Below are positions 24,255 to 31,385 of a DNA stretch of 64,000 bases, piece by piece. The translations under genes and the position numbers were made by a program. Numbering within the stretch: position 1 is the stretch's first letter; every line of letters starts with the position of its first letter. The notes under the pieces are model-generated. The model made no database searches. It saw only the letters and a list, made by a program, of their open reading frames with translations, and had not been told where the DNA came from. This stretch comes from Microbacterium sp. AG1240. GTDB lineage: Bacteria > Actinomycetota > Actinomycetes > Actinomycetales > Microbacteriaceae. The stretch is from contig NZ_RBXJ01000002.1 of NCBI RefSeq assembly GCF_003635115.1, forward strand, positions 496,001-560,000, in the 5' to 3' direction.

Positions 24255-24442
24255 CCGACAACCCGTTTGCGCCTCGGACCGAGTTCAAGAAACGGGTCAT
24301 CACCGTGAGCGTGACCGAAACGCAGCAGGAAGCATTCGACCGGATCAAGGCCGAGCTCGAAATGAAGACCGATGGCGCGGTGATCAAGCACGCGCTGCTG
24401 CTGCTCTACACCCACCTCTTCAGCCGGGAAGGAACGTCATGA
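24251..24442 (+). CDS. Small ribbon-helix-helix-like phage protein
   Basis: 63 residues, FKKRVITVSVTETQQEAFDRIKAELEMKTDGAVIKHALLLL: a beta strand and two helices in RHH order. DNA-binding role inferred. Confidence 0.55.
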   Translation: MTDNPFAPRTEFKKRVITVSVTETQQEAFDRIKAELEMKTDGAVIKHALLLLYTHLFSREGTS

Positions 24443-24570
24443 CCGACAACATCACCGACCTGACCAAGCGGCGTGTTGCACGTCTGCTCGCTTACGACGA
24501 GGAACGCGACAACCGCGAATTCGCTGACGCAATGCGCCGCGCAACCGAACAATACGAGGAAGCATCATGA
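24439..24570 (+). CDS. Tiny helical phage protein, paralogue B
   Basis: 43 residues; aligns end to end with the 23305 product (NITDLTKRRVARLLAYDEERD, REFADAMRRATEQY). Confidence 0.55.
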   Translation: MTDNITDLTKRRVARLLAYDEERDNREFADAMRRATEQYEEAS

Positions 24571-24749
24571 AACTGCGGCTGTCGCTCACCGTCTCACTCA
24601 CACGCGATACTCCGACCGTCGAATCGGAGGAGGCGCCGTCTGTCGACGAGAAGGGCTCAGCCCTCATTGAGAAGGCTGAACCCCAGGGAGTCGGGTTCGC
24701 CATCGACCCGTACCGTTCGGACCCGTTCGAAGAGCGGAGACGGCCATGA
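24567..24749 (+). CDS. Small phage protein
   Basis: 60 residues, beta-like start (KLRLSLTVSLTRD) and an acidic remainder. 4-base overlaps. Unknown. Confidence 0.5.
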   Translation: MKLRLSLTVSLTRDTPTVESEEAPSVDEKGSALIEKAEPQGVGFAIDPYRSDPFEERRRP

Positions 24750-25051
24750 CCACCGCACAGTTCTTCTGCATCGGAGCTAAAGGGAGCGACCTTGTGATGG
24801 AAGGATGCAGGTATGACCGAAGCGACGCCCCTCAGGCCGGGTCTGGTGCGCGACGAAATCGAGCATTGCACGACCTGCGGCAAGGCCCGCGAGGATCACA
24901 ACGCAGTGAGTTGGGCGCACACTTGGCTCCCGCGGACCTACGTCCGGGAAGTCAGCATTCCGCTCGTCCGGTAGATATCGAAGGCGTCTTCGACGCGCAG
25001 CCTGAGTTCGGTGACGTCTCACACCTCCCCCGGGGGAGGGCGGCGGCATGA
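24746..25051 (+). CDS. AQFF-motif start, copy 4, with an open frame overlapping the next gene
   Basis: Starts MTTAQFFCIGAKG and stays open for 101 codons, ending in the ATGA of the 25048 gene. Most of it runs out of frame over the better-supported gene at 24813. Probably only the first codons matter, as leader carrying the AAAGGGAG ribosome site; a real overlapping gene cannot be excluded. Confidence 0.3.
   Translation: MTTAQFFCIGAKGSDLVMEGCRYDRSDAPQAGSGARRNRALHDLRQGPRGSQRSELGAHLAPADLRPGSQHSARPVDIEGVFDAQPEFGDVSHLPRGRAAA
24813..24974 (+). CDS. Small zinc-finger phage protein
   Basis: 53 residues: HCTTCGKAREDHNAVSWAHTWLP, a CxxC with following His residues, typical of small actinophage proteins. 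AAGGATG lies before ATG 24813. Confidence 0.6.
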   Translation: MTEATPLRPGLVRDEIEHCTTCGKAREDHNAVSWAHTWLPRTYVREVSIPLVR

Positions 25052-25203
25052 CCGTGAAGATTTTCGCGCCCGATTGCCGGCCCGAGAACCCGCGCCGCCA
25101 CACGCATCAGTGCGATGGCACTTACTGCGACTGCGCCTGCCATAGCGCCCAGGCCCCTGTTCCAGAGGTTCGCACAGCGCGTGCAGAGGAGGGCGAGCGA
25201 TGA
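25048..25203 (+). CDS. Small Cys/His-rich phage protein
   Basis: 51 residues with HTHQCDGTYCDCACHS, a dense metal-binding cluster. It follows a 16-bp perfect palindrome (25024-25039) and overlaps the next gene by 4 bases. Confidence 0.55.
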   Translation: MTVKIFAPDCRPENPRRHTHQCDGTYCDCACHSAQAPVPEVRTARAEEGER

Positions 25204-25412
25204 CCGAGAACTTGTCGCCGTGCGCTCGCGCCTACCTTGCGGAATACGGCAGCCTGCCGACCGATCGCGCCGAGCAGGATCGATATGGCGCATTCCGCTT
25301 CGGGTTCGAGGCGGGTCTCGCCCGTGGTGAGCAGCAGACGCTGGTCACGTGGTCACGCGCCATGGAGTCCGCCATTCGCCCAGTCCGACAGGGTGGTGAG
25401 CCCGATGCGTGA
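25200..25412 (+). CDS. Small phage protein
   Basis: 70 residues; CARAYLAEYGSLPTDRAEQD and RFGFEAGLARGEQQ. Unknown; this kind of helical protein is frequent in actinophages. Confidence 0.55.
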   Translation: MTENLSPCARAYLAEYGSLPTDRAEQDRYGAFRFGFEAGLARGEQQTLVTWSRAMESAIRPVRQGGEPDA

Positions 25413-25602
25413 GCGCGAGATCCGCTACTACCACGAGGGAAAGCAGTACGAGATTCCCGTCCACGATCTCACGAGCGACGAAGGCGCCCTCGCCGCCGCG
25501 CTGGCGGTGTTTGGCACCCTCCACGAGCGCGAGGTCACCCCGTGGCGGCTGCTGCTGCCACCTCGAGTCGTAGCGCCCGGCAAGGAGAAGACCGATGGCT
25601 GA
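25405..25602 (+). CDS. Small phage protein
   Basis: 65 residues from ATG 25405 (REIRYYHEGKQYEIPVHDL then a helical middle). Overlaps both neighbours by 8 bases. Unknown. Confidence 0.55.
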   Translation: MREREIRYYHEGKQYEIPVHDLTSDEGALAAALAVFGTLHEREVTPWRLLLPPRVVAPGKEKTDG

Positions 25603-25951
25603 TGAGTACACGCCAACTACAGAAGAGATCATGCGGGCGTACCGCCTGCCCACTACGATCACCGACCCGCAACGCGACAGTGAGACGTTCAGCGACTACT
25701 TGCAGCGAGTCGCCGGCATCGAGGCACATGTTCACCAGATGGCCTCCGAGGCAGCCGCGCACCGATGGCTTGCTGCTCATGACGCCCAGGTACGAGCCGA
25801 CACGTTGTGCGAGTTCGCGAATGAGTGCGTGGTCCTCGTCCCGGATGACCTGCCCGACGACTTCAAGCGAGGGGTCGACTGGGGCGCAGACGAATGCACT
25901 CGTAAGGCGCGTGAAGAGGCTGACCGGATAGCGGGAGGAACCAGCGCATGA
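25595..25951 (+). CDS. Acidic helical phage protein
   Basis: 118 residues, rich in Glu, Asp and Ala, with HQMASEAAAHRWLAAHDAQ and DDFKRGVDWGADECTRKAREE. No motif recognised. Confidence 0.55.
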   Translation: MADEYTPTTEEIMRAYRLPTTITDPQRDSETFSDYLQRVAGIEAHVHQMASEAAAHRWLAAHDAQVRADTLCEFANECVVLVPDDLPDDFKRGVDWGADECTRKAREEADRIAGGTSA

Positions 25952-26187
25952 GCGCCATGATCCGAGTGGAATCGAGCCGTCACGGCAACGTAAAGCGCGG
26001 ACGCCGGAACTGGAAGGTCATCGACGCATCCGGCCCGAAGGTGTTCACACGTGTCTTCACATTTTCAGCGTGGTGGGCGGCCATCCGTGCGGCCGAGGCG
26101 ATCTCCCGTCGTCAACCGGTCGACCCGTGGGGACTTCTATCGGTCCACACCGAGCGAGACACGAACCACACGGATGGGGGCAGGTGA
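25948..26187 (+). CDS. Small basic phage protein
   Basis: 79 residues: RRNWKVIDASGPKVFTRVFTFSAWWAAIRAAEAISRR. Could bind nucleic acid; unknown. Its stop overlaps the next ATG by one base. Confidence 0.55.
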   Translation: MSAMIRVESSRHGNVKRGRRNWKVIDASGPKVFTRVFTFSAWWAAIRAAEAISRRQPVDPWGLLSVHTERDTNHTDGGR

Positions 26188-26660
26188 TGTACGACAACGT
26201 GACCGAGCAACTGCGCACGATTCGGCGAGAAGCCTCCCTGAATGCAGATGAGGTCAGCACCGTCGACCGCGCGATCGAGCAGATCGAGCACCTTATGGGC
26301 CTCGCGGCCGAGTATCTGGAAGCGACGGTGCGAGAGCAGAAACGCTACGTCGCAGACACCGATGTGATCTTCCTCGCACGCAAGTACGCCGAGCGTGAGC
26401 GCAACCGCCTCCGTGACGTGGTGGAGGGATTGCGGAACCAGCTCGACAACTTCGAGCGCAGCGGCCCCGCCGCGATGCCCGTCTTCGTCGCCCGCTCGCG
26501 CCGCATCCTGGCTCGCGCGGCCTGCGAGTCATGCGGGTGGACGGGCCCGCAGACGCAGTACCTCGCGATCGGTCGGCGCGAGATCACGCATCCTGACGGG
26601 CCGCACGATGCCTACTGGCTGCCGCGTCTGATGAGCGCCAGTTCGACCGGACTGGATTAG
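26187..26660 (+). CDS. Coiled-coil phage protein with CxxC
   Basis: 157 residues: long charged helices (about 5-100) followed by ACESCGWTGPQTQYLA and a short aromatic end. Last gene before a terminator. Unknown. Confidence 0.55.
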   Translation: MYDNVTEQLRTIRREASLNADEVSTVDRAIEQIEHLMGLAAEYLEATVREQKRYVADTDVIFLARKYAERERNRLRDVVEGLRNQLDNFERSGPAAMPVFVARSRRILARAACESCGWTGPQTQYLAIGRREITHPDGPHDAYWLPRLMSASSTGLD

Positions 26661-26718
26661 CTGCCCGCTTATTCCAGTCAACTATCAGCCCGACGCTTAT
26701 CCCGGGCACAGCATCCTG

Positions 26719-26750
26719 ACCCGTCCTCACTACCGAGGGCGGGTCTTTCG
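26719..26750 (+). terminator. Terminator closing the tiny-gene operon
   Basis: ACCCGTCCTC-ACTACC-GAGGGCGGGT, 10-bp stem with one G-U pair, followed by CTTTCG. Confidence 0.8.
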
Positions 26751-26766
26751 TTTCGAAGGGACGATC

Positions 26767-27390
26767 ATGACCGAACTCCTCGATGCCGTAGACGACCTGA
26801 CATTGCCGCGGAACGTCAAGGTACACACCGACGGCGGTCACACATGGGCCACCGAAGACGCGCTCCTCACCCAGCTCGAGCAGGCCGTCTCATCCACCCT
26901 CAACTCCGGGTCCGGTGCCGGCGGGTCACCATGGTCCCGCAACGTCCTCGACTCCGCCGCCCTCCACCAGGCAGCGATCATCACCTCCACCATCGGAGAC
27001 TGGTGCCGCATCGAGAACGTCCCCGTCAGGAGAGACCCGATCGCGGACCTCAGATCGTGGCACGCCGCACGACTCGGATCCGACCACACCGAGACGAACC
27101 CGTTCTACATCAACCAGATGCGCGCATGGGCAGGCCAGATCCGCAACATGGTCAACCCGCCCAAGATCATCGAAATCACCGCACCCTGCCCCACCTGTGG
27201 GCAAGGCGTCTACACCAACGACCTCGGCGAGAAGGTACGCAACCCGCTGCAGCTCTCCTACCGCCCTGAGTCAGGATCCATATGGGCCGACGCGAAAGCC
27301 CAGTGCCGCGCATGCTCCACCATCTGGGACAGTGAATGGCGTCTCCGAGAACTCCGACACGACATCGACGCGAAAGACCAGATCGCCTGA
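26767..27390 (+). CDS. Phage protein with C-terminal zinc ribbon (DUF7341-like)
   Basis: 207 residues. N-terminal TELLDAVDDLTLPRNVKVHTD, a long helical centre, then two CxxC pairs (PCPTCGQGVY and CRACSTIWD) flanking a beta ribbon. Present in many actinophages just before the structural genes. GAAGGGA precedes ATG 26767. Function unknown; the family name is from memory. Confidence 0.65.
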   Translation: MTELLDAVDDLTLPRNVKVHTDGGHTWATEDALLTQLEQAVSSTLNSGSGAGGSPWSRNVLDSAALHQAAIITSTIGDWCRIENVPVRRDPIADLRSWHAARLGSDHTETNPFYINQMRAWAGQIRNMVNPPKIIEITAPCPTCGQGVYTNDLGEKVRNPLQLSYRPESGSIWADAKAQCRACSTIWDSEWRLRELRHDIDAKDQIA

Positions 27391-27445
27391 CGACCTGTGT
27401 TAATGTGAAGTGCCTTCCAGAAGTCTGTCAAGACCCGGAAGAACC

Positions 27446-27480
27446 GAAGCCCTAGACCAACTGGTCCGGGGCTTCTCTCG
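27446..27480 (+). terminator. Strong hairpin terminator
   Basis: GAAGCCC-TA-GACCA-AC-TGGTC-CG-GGGCTTC with a TCTCGTTCT tail, between the early region and the tRNA-like gene. Confidence 0.75.
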
Positions 27481-27740
27481 TTCTAGCCTCGCGCCAGCGT
27501 GACACACACCATGCCAAGCGGTCACCGACTGCCGTGTGAGGCTCCTCTTCCCACAGCTGGGGATCTTCGGATTCCAGTGCACCCCGGCCGGTGCCAAAAC
27601 CTGAGCTGCGGGAACCCTCTCCCTCTCGGCCAGTTCGCTTGACACGCGGCGAAGGTCGATCGAGGGCAGGCCGCACACGCCCAACGTGCAGGCCGTCCAT
27701 CCCAGCGCGGGCAGCGCACGGGACCACAACTGAATAGGTC

Positions 27741-27798
27741 GCTGTCGTAGCTCAGTGGATAGAGCCATGGCGCGCAGGTTCGAATCCTGCCGACAGCA
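27741..27798 (+). ncRNA. tRNA-like gene lacking the anticodon arm
   Basis: 58 bases. Acceptor GCTGTCG/CGACAGC (7 perfect pairs), D arm GCTC-AGTGGATA-GAGC, T arm GCAGG-TTCGAAT-CCTGC and an A discriminator are all canonical. Only 8 bases (CATGGCGC) stand where about 22 bases of anticodon arm and variable loop should be, so it cannot decode. No CCA is encoded. Either a deletion remnant or a deliberate tRNA mimic; see findings. Apart from this gene and the upstream terminator, 27391-27842 shows nothing else. Confidence 0.8.
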
Positions 27799-27842
27799 CA
27801 CAACGAATCCCTTCGAACCCCCTCACCTGAACGGTGGACGCC

Positions 27843-28013
27843 ATGGACTGGCAACAGTGTGATCAGTGCGTCGCCCGGGCCCTCGTCTTCTTCGACCTCG
27901 GCAACGGTCGTGAGCTCGCGTACTGCAGCCACCACGCGAACATCAACACCGCCGCCCTGTCCCTCAACGCCGCAGTCATCGTCGACATGCGGCACCTCGA
28001 GGCCGCCACATGA
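27843..28013 (+). CDS. Small CxxC/CxxH phage protein
   Basis: 56 residues from ATG 27843: WQQCDQCVARALVFFDLGNGRELAYCSHH, a zinc-finger-like set of Cys and His. 4-base overlap with the next gene. Confidence 0.6.
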   Translation: MDWQQCDQCVARALVFFDLGNGRELAYCSHHANINTAALSLNAAVIVDMRHLEAAT

Positions 28014-28114
28014 AACTCGGGTTCGCTATCCTCGCCGGCATCACACTCACCATCGCCACCCAACACACCTGGCGGCGCACCGCGATCTATTGGCTCTCAC
28101 GTGGAGACGGATGA
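28010..28114 (+). CDS. Very small membrane protein
   Basis: 34 residues: KLGFAILAGITLTIATQHTW span and a basic end. Overlaps the upstream gene by 4 bases. Confidence 0.45.
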   Translation: MKLGFAILAGITLTIATQHTWRRTAIYWLSRGDG

Positions 28115-28115
28115 C

Positions 28116-28238
28116 ATGCGCACCGAGAGCAAGGTCGAATGCGACTTCTGCGGGCGCGAGTACATCAGCCGCATAGCCGCGTCCATGTGCTGCGACCCGA
28201 TCAACGACCTCGACGACGAATGGCTCGGCTACGACTAG
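28116..28238 (+). CDS. Tiny zinc-finger phage protein
   Basis: 40 residues with ECDFCGREYISRIAASMCCD (CxxC and CC). ATG 28116 starts 1 base after the previous stop. Unknown. Confidence 0.5.
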   Translation: MRTESKVECDFCGREYISRIAASMCCDPINDLDDEWLGYD

Positions 28239-28311
28239 CCACGACGTCGCATCAATACCGCACACGACCGGATACATGGACGGACTTGCCCAGCAACTCG
28301 AGGAGTGACCA

Positions 28312-28617
28312 ATGGCCGATCACACCATCGCAGCAACCGACCAAGGCGCCTACGAAATCCACGTACCCGCCCGCGAGTCAACCACGGTGCAGATAGACGC
28401 CCAATACGTCTACATCACCGGCGGCATCCGCATCACGCATCACAACGGCAACTCGCCTGTCTACGCTCGAATGAACAGCGAAACCAACGTCGGTGACCCG
28501 AAAGCCACAATGATCCCGCCCTATACATGGGCCGAGATCCAAGCAGGTCAACAGCACACGCTCACGATCAACCTCATCTCCGCAGACGACGCGACCGTAT
28601 CGGTGGCACGCCAGTGA
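28312..28617 (+). CDS. Probable structural (beta-rich) phage protein
   Basis: 101 residues of predicted beta strands (STTVQIDAQYVYITGGIRITH, QQHTLTINLISADDATVSVA) like small virion or tail-decorating proteins. GAGGAGTG precedes ATG 28312; it overlaps the collagen-like gene by 4 bases. Confidence 0.55.
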   Translation: MADHTIAATDQGAYEIHVPARESTTVQIDAQYVYITGGIRITHHNGNSPVYARMNSETNVGDPKATMIPPYTWAEIQAGQQHTLTINLISADDATVSVARQ

Positions 28618-29222
28618 ACGACCGTGGATATCTACCTCGAACCCCCGTCACCATCGTCAGCGAGAACGGCAACGACGCCGCAGCAGAAGCCGCCATGCAA
28701 GCTGCCGCGAAAGCTCAGCAAGCAGCGGACAACGCGCGTCAGATGGTCCTCAACCGTGACACGAGGCTTAAGAACCTCGAAGACGTTGCCGACACGTTCG
28801 CCACGCTCCAGGCCGGGGCAGACGACGAACACGCCAGGCTCCAGCACGAGATCGACACCATCGCACTCACCCCCGGCCCGCAAGGTGTCCGCGGTGAGGA
28901 AGGGCCGAAGGGCGACCAAGGCATCAAGGGCGACAAGGGTGACACCGGGTCCAAGGGTGACACTGGCGCAGCAGGAACCGCAGCAAACATCGCAGTAGGA
29001 ACCGGCCGCATCACCGCCGCCGTCATCCTCGGCGGGACCCTCGACGTCGTAGTTACCCTCTCCCGAACCATGCCCGGCACCAACTACACGGTAGGCATAG
29101 CCCCCACCACAGGCATGACATTCACCATCAAGGCACGCACCACCACCACAGTCACCATCACAGTCGGTGCAGCACTCGCCCTCGCAGTCGGAGCCACCTT
29201 CCAACTCATCGCCTGGTCATGA
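28614..29222 (+). CDS. Collagen-like phage protein
   Basis: 202 residues from GTG 28614. Residues 20-80 form a coiled coil; about 85-125 are G-x-y repeats (GPQGVRGEEGPKGDQGIKG and on), and the last 70 a Thr/Val-rich beta domain. Collagen-like repeats are used in phage fibres as trimeric rods, so a virion-surface fibre is likely, although it lies far from the other tail genes. Confidence 0.75.
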   Translation: MNDRGYLPRTPVTIVSENGNDAAAEAAMQAAAKAQQAADNARQMVLNRDTRLKNLEDVADTFATLQAGADDEHARLQHEIDTIALTPGPQGVRGEEGPKGDQGIKGDKGDTGSKGDTGAAGTAANIAVGTGRITAAVILGGTLDVVVTLSRTMPGTNYTVGIAPTTGMTFTIKARTTTTVTITVGAALALAVGATFQLIAWS

Positions 29223-29488
29223 CCGCACGCAACAGCGCCATCACCGCCCGACTCCGCGCCCGCATCGCAGCAACCAAAGCCGCATGCCACATCTGCGGAC
29301 AGCCCATCGACTACACACTCAAGACACCAGACCCGATGTCCTTCGAGCTCGACCACATCATCCCACTCGCCAAAGGCGGGACACACGACGCCACCAACAC
29401 AGCCGCGTCACACAGAACATGCAACAGCATCAAGAGGGCACGAGTAGTCGCACCCATCGTCAAGAGGTCACGCTCACTCGACTGGTGA
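29219..29488 (+). CDS. HNH endonuclease next to terminase
   Basis: 89 residues: CHICGQPIDY, FELDHIIPLAKGGTHDATNTAASHRTCN. The full HNH set is present (DH, N, H). Such genes just upstream of terminase assist cos cleavage and packaging in HK97-type phages, which predicts a cos phage. Confidence 0.92.
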   Translation: MTARNSAITARLRARIAATKAACHICGQPIDYTLKTPDPMSFELDHIIPLAKGGTHDATNTAASHRTCNSIKRARVVAPIVKRSRSLDW

Positions 29489-29517
29489 CCTTCGAACACT
29501 GCTTCTACCCCCAGGCA

Positions 29518-29527
29518 GGGGGCCCCC
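29518..29527. other. GGGGGCCCCC palindrome in the HNH-terminase gap (cos candidate region)
   Basis: The 117 bases between HNH and terminase small subunit contain this 10-bp palindrome and a GGGGCTAGCC motif at 29553. In cos phages with an adjacent HNH gene the cohesive end site usually lies here, but the exact cut cannot be read from sequence alone. Confidence 0.3.
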
Positions 29528-29605
29528 TTCGACCAAGGCCAAAGTACCTCCGGGGCTAGCCATCGTCTCTCCCCGACATTTTTTCTGTTCCTGTGAGGGG
29601 GCATC

Positions 29606-29905
29606 GTGACGAGTAATCGAACATCTGTTCTTCGTGCGGTGGTTCCTGGTGAGGTGCCGGCGTCGTTGCCGGTGCTGTCGTTGGATCAGGCCATCAAGTC
29701 GGGTTCTTACGTACAGATACTCATTGCTCAGCGGGTGGAGATGGTGACGGCTTTGCCTGAGACGAAGGGGCCCGCGTTGGCTGCTCTGCATCGTCAGATC
29801 TCTCTCACGTCGAAGGAGATTGAGGCCTTGCTGTCGCGGGATTCCGATGAGTCGGAGGGTGGCGCGAATGTCGACGATGGGGAGTTCGACGCCGAAGCTA
29901 TCTGA
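29606..29905 (+). CDS. terS: Terminase small subunit
   Basis: 99 residues from GTG 29606 after GAGGGGG. Helical (LSLDQAIKSGSYVQILIAQRVEMVTAL, LHRQISLTSKEIEALL) with an acidic tail; position directly before and overlapping the large subunit defines it. It would recognise phage DNA for packaging. Confidence 0.8.
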   Translation: MTSNRTSVLRAVVPGEVPASLPVLSLDQAIKSGSYVQILIAQRVEMVTALPETKGPALAALHRQISLTSKEIEALLSRDSDESEGGANVDDGEFDAEAI

Positions 29906-31385
29906 CGTTGCTCGTCATGTGGTGATCCCGTCTGGGATTGTGACGACGGCGTGGCCTCGGGTGGTTGCTCAGTGCGCGGCTATGGGTGTGACGTTCGATT
30001 CGTGGCAGCACGGTGTCGGTTCGATCGCGCTGGGTAAGCGTAAGGACGGGAAGTACGCCGCAACTGTCGGTGGTGTGGTGCTGAGCATCCCCCGCCAGGT
30101 CGGCAAGACCTTCCTCATCGGCATGATGATCATCGCCCTGTGCGTGTTGTTCCCGAAGCTGACCGTGTTGTGGACGGCGCATCGGACGCGGACGGCGACG
30201 ATGACGTTTACGACGATGCAGGGCATGGTGCGTCGGAAGAAGATCCGTGTGCATCTCGCCGCTGATCGTAGCGATGGTATTCGTACGTCGAATGGTGAGC
30301 AGGAGATCCGGTTCAAGAACGGTTCCGTGATCATGTTCGGGGCCCGTGAGAACGGGTTCGGCCGTGGTTTCGATGCTGTGGACGTTGAGGTGTTTGACGA
30401 GGGCCAGATTCTTTCGGAGAAGGCGCTCGAGGACATGGTCCCCGCGACGAATGCTTCCCGGCAGGCTTCTGGGGCGTTGCTGTTCTTCATGGGCACACCG
30501 CCTCGCCCTGTGGATTCGGGTGAGGAGTTCACGAACCGGCGTGCGAAGGCTCTTGGCAAGAAGGCCGGCCACAAGGTTCGTCGCGTTGGCGGAAACATGG
30601 TGTACGTCGAGTTCTCGGCGGACGGTGACGCTGACCCTGACGATCAGGATCAATGGCGCAAGGCGAACCCTTCGTTCCCTGGTCGCACTCCGGTCGAGTC
30701 GATGGAGCGGATGCGTGAGCAGCTCACAGATGATGATTCGTTCCGTCGTGAGGCTCTCGGCATCTGGGATGCGTCGGGGACACCTGAGGTCATCGACGGC
30801 GATTCGTGGGCTCGAGTCCTTGACCCCGCGTCGATGGCCATTGACCGCCTCACTCTCGCGATCGACGTCGCTCCGGATAGGTCTATTGCTTCCGTATCCC
30901 TCGCAGGGCAGCGTGCCGACGGGCTGTGGCATGTAGAGCTTGGGGAGCAGCGAAAGAACGTCGAGTGGCTGTCCCCATGGGTGACCTCGCTAGCGGAGAA
31001 GAACCGTCTGCATGCTGTCGTCGTCGACGTCATGTCGGGGTTGGTAGAGGTTCGCAAGGGCCGAAATTACCTCATCGGTACGGACGTGGTGGTCACTTTG
31101 GCTGCTGCGGAGGGCCGGGATATGGCGATCGCCTCAGGTCAGTTCTTCGACGCGGTCATGGAATCGTCCCCGAAGCTGCGTCACCCGGATCAGCCGCAGT
31201 TGAACGTGGCGTTGTCTGTGGCTCGTAAGCGTCCGCTCGCGGGTGCGTGGGCGTGGAACCGGAAAGACGCCACTTCGGATATCACTCCGATAGTGGCTGC
31301 GACTCTCGCCCTCTGGGGTGCTCAGAAGGACGATGTTGAACGCCCGACCCGGCGTCAAGGAACTAGGACGGCGGTGATTCTATGA
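29868..31385 (+). CDS. terL: Terminase large subunit
   Basis: 505 residues. ATPase domain with Walker A (SIPRQVGKTFL) and Walker B-like DVEVFDEGQ, an SAT-like region (FFMGTPPRP), and a C-terminal RNase-H-like nuclease with acidic residues in LAIDVAPDRS, VVDVMSG and DITP near the end. Packaging motor. Start ATG 29868 overlaps the small subunit by 38 bases and follows GGAGGG. Confidence 0.95.
   Translation: MSTMGSSTPKLSDVARHVVIPSGIVTTAWPRVVAQCAAMGVTFDSWQHGVGSIALGKRKDGKYAATVGGVVLSIPRQVGKTFLIGMMIIALCVLFPKLTVLWTAHRTRTATMTFTTMQGMVRRKKIRVHLAADRSDGIRTSNGEQEIRFKNGSVIMFGARENGFGRGFDAVDVEVFDEGQILSEKALEDMVPATNASRQASGALLFFMGTPPRPVDSGEEFTNRRAKALGKKAGHKVRRVGGNMVYVEFSADGDADPDDQDQWRKANPSFPGRTPVESMERMREQLTDDDSFRREALGIWDASGTPEVIDGDSWARVLDPASMAIDRLTLAIDVAPDRSIASVSLAGQRADGLWHVELGEQRKNVEWLSPWVTSLAEKNRLHAVVVDVMSGLVEVRKGRNYLIGTDVVVTLAAAEGRDMAIASGQFFDAVMESSPKLRHPDQPQLNVALSVARKRPLAGAWAWNRKDATSDITPIVAATLALWGAQKDDVERPTRRQGTRTAVIL

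Noticed and set aside
25024..25039. Perfect 16-bp palindrome CCTCCCCCGGGGGAGG as a terminator
   Set aside because: It has no loop bases and no T tail, and translation-coupled genes continue across it; it may be a regulatory site but evidence is lacking.
27400..27801. 133-codon minus-strand frame beginning CCRQDSNLR...LSTELRQ
   Set aside because: This is the familiar false translation of a tRNA-type sequence on the opposite strand; it covers the tRNA-like gene and a terminator.
29617..29632. TCGAAC-ATCT-GTTCTT, a 10-of-12 LexA-box match
   Set aside because: It lies inside the terminase small-subunit coding region; about two matches of this quality are expected by chance.
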